Of a stretch of 64,000 nucleotides of DNA, positions 52,101-62,973 are shown in pieces; the stretch's first letter is position 1; each line of letters opens with the position of its first letter. The translations under genes were made by a program, and so were the position numbers. The stretch comes from Halichondria panicea (taxonomy: Eukaryota; Porifera; Demospongiae; Suberitida; Halichondriidae): contig NC_087379.1 in assembly GCF_963675165.1 (NCBI RefSeq), forward strand, positions 7,966,339 through 8,030,338. The letters run 5' to 3'. Under the pieces are notes generated by a model. It made no database searches. It was not told the DNA's origin and worked only from the letters and a program-made list of their open reading frames with translations.

Positions 52101-53104
52101 TATAGCGGGTATATATTTCGAGGGTATACATTTTTGCGGAAATGCCTTTAGAAATTATGGTTTTCGTGGATTTGATTTTCGTGGAATAGCAGCCTATTTG
52201 CAGCATGCATGCATACGATTAAATTCGCAGTACATGCTTAATCCATGACAACCACGAACATGTATACCCTCTATACGGTATTATGTTTTGATTTTAGATC
52301 AATGATTCTGCTGCTCAACAGGAACCCCCCTCCCTCCGTTTCTTTCAGCTTCCATAACATGGCAGTTACAGTAGGATACCGTGTTTGAATTTTAAATTCA
52401 AAGAGGGGGCAAACCAAAAGGAGGGTGGCAAAAGCCTCCCTAATATCCCCTGAGATTAAAATAAGCTAATATTCACGTATTGTCGAATTTGCTGTTTTTT
52501 TTCCTCCCAAAACTTATAGCCAATATATGTAGAGCTACAAAATGCATCTTTTAGTTTTGATGTAGTTAAGTTATGACCTCCTGAAAGAAGCTAGCGCAAT
52601 AGCTAGGTGCCATATTCCTTTCGAGTTATGCACTCGCCGAATTTCTTGTTTCTTCGCTTTTTCGCGCTTTTCTTTTCCTGGCAATCCTAGCAACGTTCAC
52701 ATTGCAAATGTTTTTTAGTTTTGATTGTACATATGGTTCACATCATGTACTTAGGTCTCCAGTGTGTGGGCGTATCATGCTCTAACCATTTCCTCTCTCT
52801 TGCAGGTAACGCTGGCTACAGTGTGCTGGTGAGCTGCAGTGAGAAGATAGTCCAGTCACTCTCTGAGGACCCGAAGGCCTTGGCCCTCCACCTCCTGTCA
52901 GCTGGGCTCATCACTTTATCTATTCTTGAGAAAACCAACGAGTTGAATGAGACCAAGAGAGAGAAGGCCACCAGACTGTACACTGCCCTGCTGGGTGTGG
53001 TCAAACACCACCCCCACAAGTACCACGAGTTTGTCTCCACTCTCAGACTCAACCCACTACACACTGACTTGGTCACACAATTAGATAGTTTGTCAAAGAC
53101 ATGA
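44068..53104 (+). CDS. Ankyrin-ZU5-CARD-like adaptor
   Basis: Seventeen in-phase exons: 44068-44163, 45073-45171, 45878-45976, 46402-46500, 47386-47484, 47913-48011, 48717-48806, 49891-49940, 49997-50055, 50116-50607, 50659-50771, 50844-51008, 51117-51332, 51520-51629, 51686-51888, 51943-52053 and 52806-53104; about 832 residues. Exons 2-6 are each 99 nt and encode one 33-residue ankyrin repeat (TPLMMAA..VRQLLSSGAVVDLAD). Exon 10 carries a ZU5-like domain (EFTSSGGHADFDNGVEVTVP). Exons 11-13 (VIGQFLPEELQYYPPR) may be UPA-like. Exons 14-16 are helical. Exon 17 looks like a CARD (ALALHLLSAGLITLSILEKT, then KYHEFVSTLR). An in-frame ATG lies upstream at 43909, but MADVHSAVWAGD is the natural start. 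The layout resembles a shortened ankyrin (ANK-ZU5-UPA-death fold) and suggests a cytosolic signalling adaptor. Confidence 0.8.
45367..48360. repeat. ~1.5 kb tandem duplication carrying two ankyrin exons
   Basis: 45367-46860 and 46861-48360 match along almost their whole length, introns included (both begin gctagcttgctgaaagg). Each carries two 99-nt ankyrin exons: exons 3-4 and exons 5-6. A diverged related segment at about 44590-44690 suggests an older round. Confidence 0.85.
49108..49182. repeat. (CA)n microsatellite in ankyrin-gene intron
   Basis: Long CA tract in intron 7. A second, shorter one at 49854-49874 lies just before the acceptor of exon 8. Confidence 0.95.
52095..52285. mobile_element. 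MITE-like element in ankyrin-gene intron 16
   Basis: Left end accgtatagcgggtata and right end taccctctatacggta are near inverted repeats; no coding capacity. The terminal motif is shared with the TMEM131-intron elements, while the interior differs. Confidence 0.6.
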
Positions 53105-53614
53105 TTATGCATGAGATTGTGTTGTGCATGCTTTTGCTTTAGTTTTACTTCTTTTACTATTTTTACAATCTTTACTCAACAAACTTTAGCTTTTTTGTGC
53201 TTTGAATTTACATCGTTAATTAATAACAAAATTTTGGTTGGAGTCTATTCATCTGCATGGGTCCAAAATTACAGCTGTATACTATATATGTACCGCCTCA
53301 TTGCAATTATAAGCTATATCATCCCCGATATGTATACCGCAATCCAATTGTAAGCTTATACCCCCTGAAGCAATTTTTAAGCTAGTAGTATAATTAGAGA
53401 AAAGTCAGCTGAACTAAAACAAGCTGTTTTGATATGGAACTGCACATGTATAACGTACATGTAATTTACGTGTTTCTAGAAGTATCATTCATAACAAGAT
53501 ATACTAAAAAAAAAAGGAGCAAACAAACAAACTATAACTAGCTAGCTACCTTACTCTCAATGCAGCTTCACTATAAACTGTTCACACACACACACAAACA
53601 TACACCTCAATCAA
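53105..53614. other. Intergenic, 3' of the ankyrin gene
   Basis: Presumed 3' UTR and AT-rich sequence with a short (CA)n near 53583. No exon seen. Confidence 0.5.
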
Positions 53615-54277
53615 TCAATGCAACTCGACTTCATAGATCTGGAACACCAGCGTGTCTTCATGCAGGTATGGTTCCAGTTCTGTGTGAGGAATGAATGTAA
53701 TGTAACCCCACTCTCCTTTCCCCACTTCCCCATCTCTCACTCTCGTGCATACACTCTCAACCACGTTATCGTCATACATCACTGAACCCCATTTCTGTGG
53801 TTCTGTCCGTGCTGATCTAGCAGTCGCAATGAAATAATCCCACGAAATGGCCATTTTTTAGATAATCGTCAAACTCTCCTCTCATGAAGTGTAAAAACAC
53901 AGACACGTGAGTTCCTTTTCCAAAACCGTTGCCGTTAGCAATCACCTCAAGCATATCTTGTAGCCCTGGTGATTGGGTTGGATGTCCATCGATCGCTGTC
54001 TCTCTTGTGATCACTGAATCGTGTCATATTAAATGTTGGGGGATCCACATCGAACACAGCTTTGTACTGAATGGCTGCACAATTACTTGATGTCTTCGAG
54101 GTGGATCAGAGTGTCCTTGATTTCGTTAACAAAGTTTATCTGCCATTCTTCTTGCTCTTTAATCAAGGTGGACTTGAAACTAGAATATAGTGTCCTACTT
54201 GCTTCACTGTTCAGTGGGTGAGTTCCAGTCTCTGGTTCTGCTCTCTGGAAACAATCTTCCTCATGATCAACGTCCAT
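53615..54277 (-). pseudogene. TRAF-type coiled-coil/MATH fragment
   Basis: Minus-strand fragments in three frames read like one TRAF C-terminus: a helical stretch (KEQEEWQINFVNEIKDTLIH), then MATH-like NGNGFGKGTHVSVFLHFMRG, GEFDDYL, KWGSVMYDDNV and finally YLHEDTLVFQIYEVEL before the stop. At least two frame breaks (after FDDYL at a run of A, and around HGQN/KWGS) plus another before NGNGFG stop it reading through. TRAF proteins link receptors to NF-kB and MAPK signalling through MATH-domain trimers. No RING or zinc-finger exons are nearby. The fragment abuts the left edge of duplication unit 3. Confidence 0.7.
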
Positions 54278-57200
54278 GGCTATTCTCTAATGTGGTTTGC
54301 TCGGGTTTGTTTACATTCTTTCATCACAACCACATACTCTCTTAGAGTGTCTGCATTCTCATTGCATGCATGTGAGTATACATTACCCAGCAGGTCACAA
54401 GTTGTTAATGGTTAATTCATAATGCCAAGACACAATAATGTCATCAGCTAGCTACTAAACACATACAGCTCTCAAAATGACAACTGAACGATCTACTAGT
54501 AGCTATACACGATAACAATAATAAACTAGATAGCTGGCTAGATAATCACTCGCTAAAATGCTGATACTAGAGCTAATAGCAGACAACTCAATTGAAATGA
54601 GGTTAAGTTGAAATCGTTATCCAAAATTCATAGTCCAAATCGTTGCAGTAGGTCAGAGGGGGCTTTACTCAGTCTTGCTTAGTGGGGGTTCAGATTTCTG
54701 TTGGGCCCAGGAAAGAAGTGTTGAACTATCAGCGTTGCTCAGGCTCCAGATACTTTGGTTCTCAAAGAGGTCATAGGTGGTGGTTGAGAGTGTGGTGTCC
54801 TCGGAGGGTGAGGTTGGGTCGGTGGTGCCACTGTTGATAGGTAGGGGGCTCATATCGGAGGTGATGTCATTACTGTAGAATGGAGCAGTGTCTGTTGACC
54901 ACATGTTGGGGCTGTCCCAGTTAGGACTGGTGCTCTGCAGAGGAGAGAGAGGGAGTATCATGATCAGAATAATATACACAGTGTATACTGTACGTCTGCT
55001 AAAACATACACACACACATATATATACCACAAGGAATGTACAGTCATAAAACAATCTACAAAAAAAAAAAAAATAATGTCTCACCTTTCCCTCCCCAGCA
55101 GGCCAGCCAGCACTCCTAGACCTTCCTGGTGCCAGACTCTTGCTGGAGACAGAGCCCTTCTCCCCGCGAGACGAGAACTGTTGACCCGGAGCACCCACGG
55201 CCGAGACAGCAGGGAAATCAGTCACAAACTCTCCTCCTAGATCACTCTCCATGCTGTAAGTACGGCTCCTTCTTGGTCTCTCTGGCAATAGATTACTTTG
55301 ACGATAGGGAATCAAGTCAGGGTCTTCCGGGGACTGCTCGCTGAAGTCTGGATTGTCCCATCCTCTCGATCCAATAGAGGAGGGGCTAACATCTGGTCCA
55401 AACTTGGCAGGGGACTAGGTTGATCTCTTTCCATAGCAGCAATAGCTCTTTCCCGTTCAATAAGTTTCATAATGTATTGTCTCTTTCTCAAATACTGCTG
55501 GTCATATACTCCCCCCTCCTCCATGGGTGGCACTTGGAGCCTGTGTGAGTGATGGTGGTGGTCCCACGGTCCTTGTGGACGATAGCTGTACTCTCGTGCT
55601 CTCTGCATGCACAGGTGATGCATATACGCTTCCATATTCGGATGCATGTGTTGTCTGCCATGTCCGCTCTTTGGTGCCATCATTGGTGAGCGACCACGAT
55701 AGTGCTCTCGACTATGACGCCCCATAGGCATCGGTGGGAAGTCCTCAGGCCCACTGTACGGTTCGTCCATTGCCATTGGATTGTGGTGTTCAAGTGAGGG
55801 ATAGTCACTGTACGGCATATGCGATCCCTCGGGGAAATACGGTAAAGGTGGTGAGGGGGTCATCGATTTGCCTCCTCGTAACGGATGTGGTCTCTTAAAG
55901 TACGACCCCTCAGGGTAGGGACGCATGTGGGCATCATCAGGAGTTGGTGGTAAACCAGGGGGTGGTCCTCTGGGCTGGGAGTTGTGGTCGGGACCAAATT
56001 TCCTCGGATCTGCTCGTAGACTTGGGCCAGATTTCGGTGCAAAAGTTGGAGATGGATAAAATGGTTCTGCGTTCAGGGAGAGTGTAGATAGAGGCGGCTT
56101 GAACTCATTGTCGCTTGAATTATGAGAAGATTCATCTTTCTGTGGACTCAGTGGTGCTTCAATTGGTTTCGTCATTTCAGTTTCACTTTGCTCGTCTTGT
56201 TCCGGGAGTTGGTAGTCATCATCTTCCTGTCCATCGTCAGGTTTGTCACGATCGCTCTTCTGCTTCCTACGCATAATGGCCGAGTTATTGGAGAGTAAAG
56301 AAGCAGCCAGCTCGTGAGGAGAAGTGGGCAGACTCTGAGAACTGCCTTTACCAGAGTCCACACTGAGTAGAGTATGTGTCACACCATCCGTTTCAACCAA
56401 GCTATCAGAGTCCATTGGAATTACGATAACAGGTTCTTCAATCAACTCGCTCCTTATGATAGGTACAACATGCAGAGTTTGTGGCCGCTGTCTAACGTTC
56501 TCATCTGATTTCAGCTGGTGTTCGAGAAGATTGTCCTCAACTAGTTGTGTGATCTTCTCAACAACGGGTGATTTAATTTTCTCGGAAGGTTTTTTGCCAG
56601 TACTGATATTCTTAGTACCGTAAGTGGCGGCTTGATCTGGTGTTCTTGAAAACGAGTCAGTGAACGTCTCTTTAGTTTCTTGTTTTGTGGTCTTAGTTGT
56701 ACGACCAGTCTTGATGGCAGTACTGGGAACAGCTGGGGACACGAGTACCGGTATTTCATTGCCCTTGTTTGGGGATACGTCGATAATAGTCGTCTCTAAT
56801 AGTTTATTGAGTTCATTCTCAGTAGTTTTGACACATTGCACGTTGGTTTCAGTTTCAGTTTGTACCGTATCTTCAAGAGGAGGTGTGCTGTCGTTGTCAA
56901 GTTGCTCAGTGGAATTAGACGAAGAGGAATCTTTAAATGAACCAACTAGTTGCTTAGCGTCTGTTTTGTCCGTATTCTTTTCTTTCTCTCGTTCTTTGTC
57001 TCTCCCTCTCTCCTTTTTACGAGCTTTCTCCTCTTTTTTGATCTGTTGTCGAGGTTTCCTCTTTCCTTTCATTCGAACGGTACTAATTGGCGGTTCTTTT
57101 TTGTCGATCAGTTCTGTTCTTGGTGACATGACCTTTGTACTCTCGGGCGTGTCGGGAGGATGGATGGTTTGGCCAGTGTTGGGCTCCTTGGTGACAGGTG

Positions 57201-58864
57201 GTGGAGGCTTCTTCACTTCAGCTACCACAGTTACCACCTACACAGAGAGATAGAAGTATAAACTGTAAATCAAGTATTATGTGGGGAATGGTGTATTTAC
57301 ATGCATGTACATGTCACTTAAAAAACAAGTACAGACCTGACAAGCGTTTGTGTATTATTTCCGATTATTATAGGAATATTAACGGCTTACGCATGTACAT
57401 GTACATGTACAGTACACAGAATATACAAATTACAATGACAATTATTAGTGTTCAAACATAATACGTATATATAATGGCTTACACATACAGTGTGTGCAAT
57501 ATTAATTTATCTAATTAAGAGACTGACCTGGCTAGGTGTTTTCACTTCCTCCGACTTGTCGGTACCCGTAGATGCCGAATCACTGTTGCTAGAAACAATG
57601 CTACTCTCCGAGACCTTCCTCTCCAGCTCCTTCCGTCCGGACGGGGGGAGGGGTGAACTATCAGGCGTTATCTTTAGAGGCTTCAATTTTCGTACGATTT
57701 TTGATTTTCTCACATTCGCTGGTAGAGAGCTCGGATTAGTTTCCGTGGGTGTTTTTGAAATGATCTCGCCTTTGGACGCGCTTTTTTCGGGGATGGTTTT
57801 CTCGCTGCTACGCTTCAGTTTGGTAGGGGATGAGCAGAGTTGCGCTGGTGCACCGGTAGTTGGAGTACAAGGTTGGGTCTGCTCTCTAGCTCCAGTGTGA
57901 TTGTCCGTGCCTGTTCTAGGTGGGGAGATGACACTCGGCTCAATAACAGGAGCAATGGGGATCTTGAGGGACATTCCCTTCGGCGTGGAAGTAACAGCCG
58001 TGTGTGATCTAGACGGAACAGGTTGCAATGAGGTGATAGTTTCCTGTGATGATGGTTTTCTCTCGATCTTGTTTTGTACCACACGATGTCTGAGAGTGGG
58101 TATTTCTTGAGCAGTAGTGGGGGTTACTAGCGGCTCAGGCTTAGGTTTAGATACGGGAGTGTTCTTATCGGTAGAGGGTTTAGGAGGCTCTCGAGTTACT
58201 TCAATTTTCATAGATTGACCAGTGGACTCAGACTTCTGGTTAGAACTGCACGAAAGAGAAAAACACAGATAAAAAAGAACAACCATATACAATTAAATGT
58301 AGGTAGCAAATAAACTTTACTTCATACAAAATAGATGCATACTTCATTGAGTAAAAAACAGAGAAAAACAAGCAACTAATCGTAAGTATAAATATGGATG
58401 TACACAACGAACTCTGCACTCTGCACTGACCTTTTCTCTCCTAATTCCTGGACCTTCTTGGACAGCACATCCATAGACTTTGACAACTTCTTCAAATCGA
58501 ATACTTCTCCGGAGCCTTTCGTTGCTTTCGCCTCAGTTTTATAGGACACAGAACTACTGCTCCTCATTCCGAACTTGGTCTGCACGAATACTGTAGCTAC
58601 AAGGCAGAGTATCACAAGCAGCCAAAACGGTACAGACAACCAGGCCAGTGTTTTCTCCCATTCGGGCCGAGGCTGTAAGGCAATACACGCCGCTAATAGT
58701 TGGTGGGGGAGGATGGCTAGTAGAGGGTAGAGGAACTCGTTGCCAGTGGAGGTTTGTAATCGTAGAGTGGTGGAGACTTGGGTCAGTGTGTAATCTGGAG
58801 TGAACCTGCACGTATGGATGATGAGATTTGTAATACACTGTTGCAAGATACGTACTGTACATCA

Positions 58865-59079
58865 GTATACTGTATAGCAGGTAATTTTCGTTGGTGAAAA
58901 TTTACGTATGAATTCTACCCATTTAAATAGTTTGTATTTTAAATATTCGTACAGCTCAGGATAGTGATGTTGAACCTATTGCGATAGAATTTCATAGTTT
59001 TAATTTTCGTATCATACTCTTCAATACGAAATATCCGAAAATTTCAACCATACGAAAATAACCCGCTATACGGTATATA
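58865..59079. mobile_element. MITE-like element in TMEM131 intron (copy 3)
   Basis: Third copy of the element at 3807-4020, at the same intron position. Confidence 0.65.
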
Positions 59080-59529
59080 CATGTAATTATACTGTGATAC
59101 ACACACTGATAGAATTCGCTGAAGGGATTCTGACTTACGTTATTTCAATTTTCTTTGATCGGTTTGGTTTAATGGTGATGTCCTTGTTACAGTTAGAGAT
59201 AACGAAGCCTCTCCCCTCACAACTGCCACCCTCCAGTCCAATGATACGCAATGTGATGGAGGTGGAGCCAGAGTTATGCATTCTAAAGGTCTTGGTGAGC
59301 TTGAGGGGGTCTGTTAGCGGGTCCACAACAGTACCAGCTGTGTGTGTGTGTGGGGGGGGGGTCAGGAGTGTGTGTACAGGCACGCTATAGCAGTAAATGT
59401 AGTTACAGCATCTGTCTGTATGTAACACACAACACATAACTTATTGAGAGGCATGGAAATAATACGTACATTTTAAAATGAACAATAATTACGGAAAATG
59501 TTAAGTCTCTAATGGTGCCTAATAGCTGG

Positions 59530-59531
<2 letters not shown>

Positions 59532-59585
<54 letters not shown>
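59532..59585. repeat. (GT)n microsatellite
   Basis: Expanded counterpart of 4487-4527. A further GT run at 60994-61060 abuts the acceptor of exon 60993-60818. Confidence 0.95.
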
Positions 59586-59587
<2 letters not shown>

Positions 59588-60992
59588 ATGCTTGACCTAC
59601 CTAGACAGTTCTCCATGACAGAGTTGGGGAACTCAAACATGAGAGGTTCAGTGCCGGGATGGACACTGTCGATAGCAAATGAACCCTGAACCCCACTCCC
59701 CTGCACAATGACGTAATCAAACACAGTCAAGTTGTTCCTCAACAAAAGCAGCGTATTCAACTCCTGGTCTACTTTAGGGCTGAAAGCAACCGCCATTTCA
59801 AACAGTTTGCTGTGTGGAGGCAGTAACGTTGTAGCCAGGGCTGTCTCAGGTGATGCACTAGATACAAAACTGAAGGAATTTGACAAATGAGAAAAGTTGA
59901 GATTTCGTAGTCGTGGGTCGAATCGGTCCAATAGAGAGTCGATGATGGTTTGCGGGTGAGTATAGTAACTGAGGAAAACTGGCTGAACCAGTAGGGGCAC
60001 GTCTGACGGGTTCGTTATGCGGAGACGGTGAATCTATAGCAAAAGAACGAGTGTGGTAGGTAACTAAAGAGTGTGATAGGTAACTAAAGAGTGTGGTAGG
60101 GAACTAATGAGTGTGGTAGTAAACCAATGAGTGTGGTAGGCAACTAATCACTACATACTGTATATAATGTACAGTGGTGTACGGAGTGTACTAGCCTTGG
60201 GTGAGATTACATGCTATCAAATACTGTGACAGTGCCCATGCACTCACTTCTGCTGCCTAAGACATGACAGCTCTAGACTAATAATAAAGGGAGTAAGTGG
60301 AGGAAAAGAGGAGATATTGGAGGAGGTTACTGTGAGTGAAGTAACAAGACCAGGCAGCGTGTGTATACATGTTAGACTAGGTACCCTGACTCACTGATGT
60401 GTTTCCCACTGTGGTTGGCTCCAGTGTGACCAGCTTCTCCTTGACCAGGTTAGGCCAGGTCAGACTCACATCTACAGGCACTCGTACCTCTCCACCTCCA
60501 ACAGAGCTCACTACAATACTGGCATTGAAACTGCAAGAGAGAGAGAGAGAAAGGTTGAACCATTTGCTTATGGCATCCCCAACAAGTACATTTATAAAAA
60601 TAATTATAGGCTGGCTATGAGCAATTGTAACAATCAGTGCCACCTGACTTACATTGTACCTACGTACAGTATCCATATAGAAATTGATTTAAAGCAGCTA
60701 AAACCAGTGCTCTAAAATGCTAAACCGAAAAATATACTGGGGCTGTACATTTGTATATGCATGATTGTAGCTCTTCTGGACACACACACATTGAACTGTA
60801 AGTCAGGAGAGGCTTACACTGTGCGTCCATCGTCCACCAGGCCCCTCCAAGAGGCCCACAGAGTGGTGAGTAGCTGTAGCTCTCGAGATGGGTCCTGGGG
60901 GGCTGAGTTAGAGGACCACAACCCGAGGGAGCTGGCCGACTTTTTCAGATATACAGTGTCCCCCAGTAGGGGGTCAATCACAACAGAGCCAA

Positions 60993-61053
<61 letters not shown>

Positions 61054-62289
61054 GTGTGTGGTGAGTGTGTGTGTTAAGTGTGTACACAGCATGCACACGG
61101 GTCCCCAATGAACGGTTTGTATACAAAGCAACCCCCTCAATAAAAGGCCAGCTCCGTTAACTGACCAAAAACATGCTCCCCAAAGGTGTCTGTTATAAAA
61201 AGAGGTTCCGTAACAGTACGTTCACAGTAACAATACGGTTCCGATTTATAATCACCTCAACTTTTTCCGTTGGTCTCAGTCGTGGCAAACCATCCACACC
61301 CTCTTCAAAGTATACCCGGGGGTCATCAAGGTCAGAGTTCACAGAGGTCACGTCGACAGCTTTATGAAACAAATTCCGTGCACTCAATCCGACCCTTGCC
61401 CTCAGGTAGGGGAAAATCCCCTTGAAACTAATTGCCCTAGGGCTCACTTTCAATCTACTCTCGGCCGTCTTGAAATAAACAGGAATGTGTAGAACTTTAT
61501 CGAACGATGTGCTGACGATGACTTCCCCGCTGTAGGTACTGATGGTGTTTGGATTAGACACAGTCACGGTGAATTGGGCGCTGTGTTCAGGTTCGAGGGT
61601 GTGAGGGGGTGTGGAGTGGGCGGGAGGGTGGGGAGTGCCATTAGTGGTGGGGTGTACGTAGGACAGTTGGACACTCGTAAACGGGAGATTGGCACTCACA
61701 GAGTAGGAAATGATGGATATCTGCAGAGACAAACTAACGTATCAGCAGGCCATAATTATGAATTTGTACGAACACTGTACAAAATGTACGTGTAACAGAA
61801 ACACTACTAAGAGTCGTTGTAAGGATTATGACGTGGCTCATGTACATCATAAATACATGTAGTCAGTTCGAGCAGCTGTGGATATGTGCAAACAACTTGT
61901 ACATACCGGTATAAGTACAAGTGTACATAATTAAGGCAGATGACAGTAGCATTACATTGAGAGGACTTATTGTAACAAGGAGCACTTACTTGCACAGGGT
62001 TGATGTTGTGCAGTGTGAAGGTCTTGGAGACAGTGTCCGACTGAGAGAGCACTCCAAACTCCAGAGAATCCTCGTCACTGTTCTCCAACAAGTACTGCAA
62101 CCAATTAACCAACTATCAATGATGTTGTATATACATTGTAGATGTACATCTTTCAACAGCCATTAACTTAAGTATTGTTGATCCAATGTCAACAATTTTA
62201 TGATTTTCTGAAAGCTTAGAAAGAGACCTTTCAAATGAAAATTTCGTTGAGGTACGTACGTCAGGTTAGTAGCATACATACAGGAAATG

Positions 62290-62722
62290 ACTAGTCTTCA
62301 ACGTCCTACGTCATGGACCGGCACAATGATTTGATTTTGGGACTCATGATCCTTACCGACTTCCATGTGGATTCAACTGAAATCAAACAAAAAAGATGAA
62401 TCGCGAGAGCTAAAGTTATCATAAGCACACCAGGTGGAAACTATCTTACATTGGACGTATTTGGCCAAAATGTAGCAGCAATTGCTGAAATAGATGAAGC
62501 CGAAGTCACTGCTGACAACCTAATCTCTGCACAGCCCTTCTCATGTTCTTATAATGGTACTGTCATGAACTCAGTTACGCGACCTTGATAACTACCAGTG
62601 CGAATGTAAAATGCTTCTACTACATATACTAAATTAATAACCTTGAATTTAAATACAACATATTTCTTTTAATTCGTAAAACAAGCATGTTTTCTTACGC
62701 TCGCCCCACAATGTTCAACATT
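62290..62722 (+). other. Second copy of the unit-2/3-specific block
   Basis: Near-identical to 22960-23391, with the same 63-codon open frame at 62400-62588. Confidence 0.45.
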
Positions 62723-62772
62723 CTCCTAGTATTATTATTGTCTGTCTCTTTCTTTGCAACCTCCCCTGGCAG

Positions 62773-62921
62773 AGTCTGCAGGAGGGCTGACAGTGACGAC
62801 ATTGGACTGCATCTCAAGATCCTGTCCCTCCTCGAGAACCCGGCCGTCATCGTGGCAGCTGCATGCTGCAGCCGGAGATGCCAACACTCTCAGAGAGTTC
62901 CTACGCAAACATCCCACAGAG
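62773..62921 (+). CDS. MIB: Mind bomb-like gene, copy 3, first recognisable exon
   Basis: Identical in layout to 23442-23590, including the extra tgctgca that separates the frame of ENPAVIVAAA from that of GDANTLREFLRKHPTE. The donor is GAG|gtgagg. The next exon would lie past the window end, so the state of this copy cannot be judged. Confidence 0.6.
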
Positions 62922-62973
62922 GTGAGGACACGGTGTTATGCACTCTCTCTCCCTTCTTTCAAATTTGAGGACT

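Larger units (their letters stand above)
54665..62094 (-). pseudogene. TMEM131: TMEM131-like, copy 3 (least damaged)
   Basis: Exons, 5' to 3': 62094-61990, 61720-61256, 60993-60818, 60530-60395, small exon near 60277-60248, 60033-59601, 59337-59139, 58805-58431, 58245-57528, 57237-55085 and 54934-54665. All large exons are open and in phase except 57237-55085, where a 19-bp deletion at about 55414 (compare copy 2 near 16050) shifts the frame. The protein would end soon after ERDQPSPLPSL, losing the rest of the tail and the last exon's product. Luminal PapD-like segments precede one transmembrane helix (58805-58431) and a charged tail with a KEREKEK-rich tract and a His/Met/Pro-rich region. 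In the family the tail recruits the TRAPP machinery. The 5' half is missing. It could still make a shortened protein, so the pseudogene label is tentative. Confidence 0.7.

Noticed and set aside
60814-61140. Frames rich in HTHTHT or VCVCVC
   Set aside because: Translations of (CA)n/(GT)n microsatellites.
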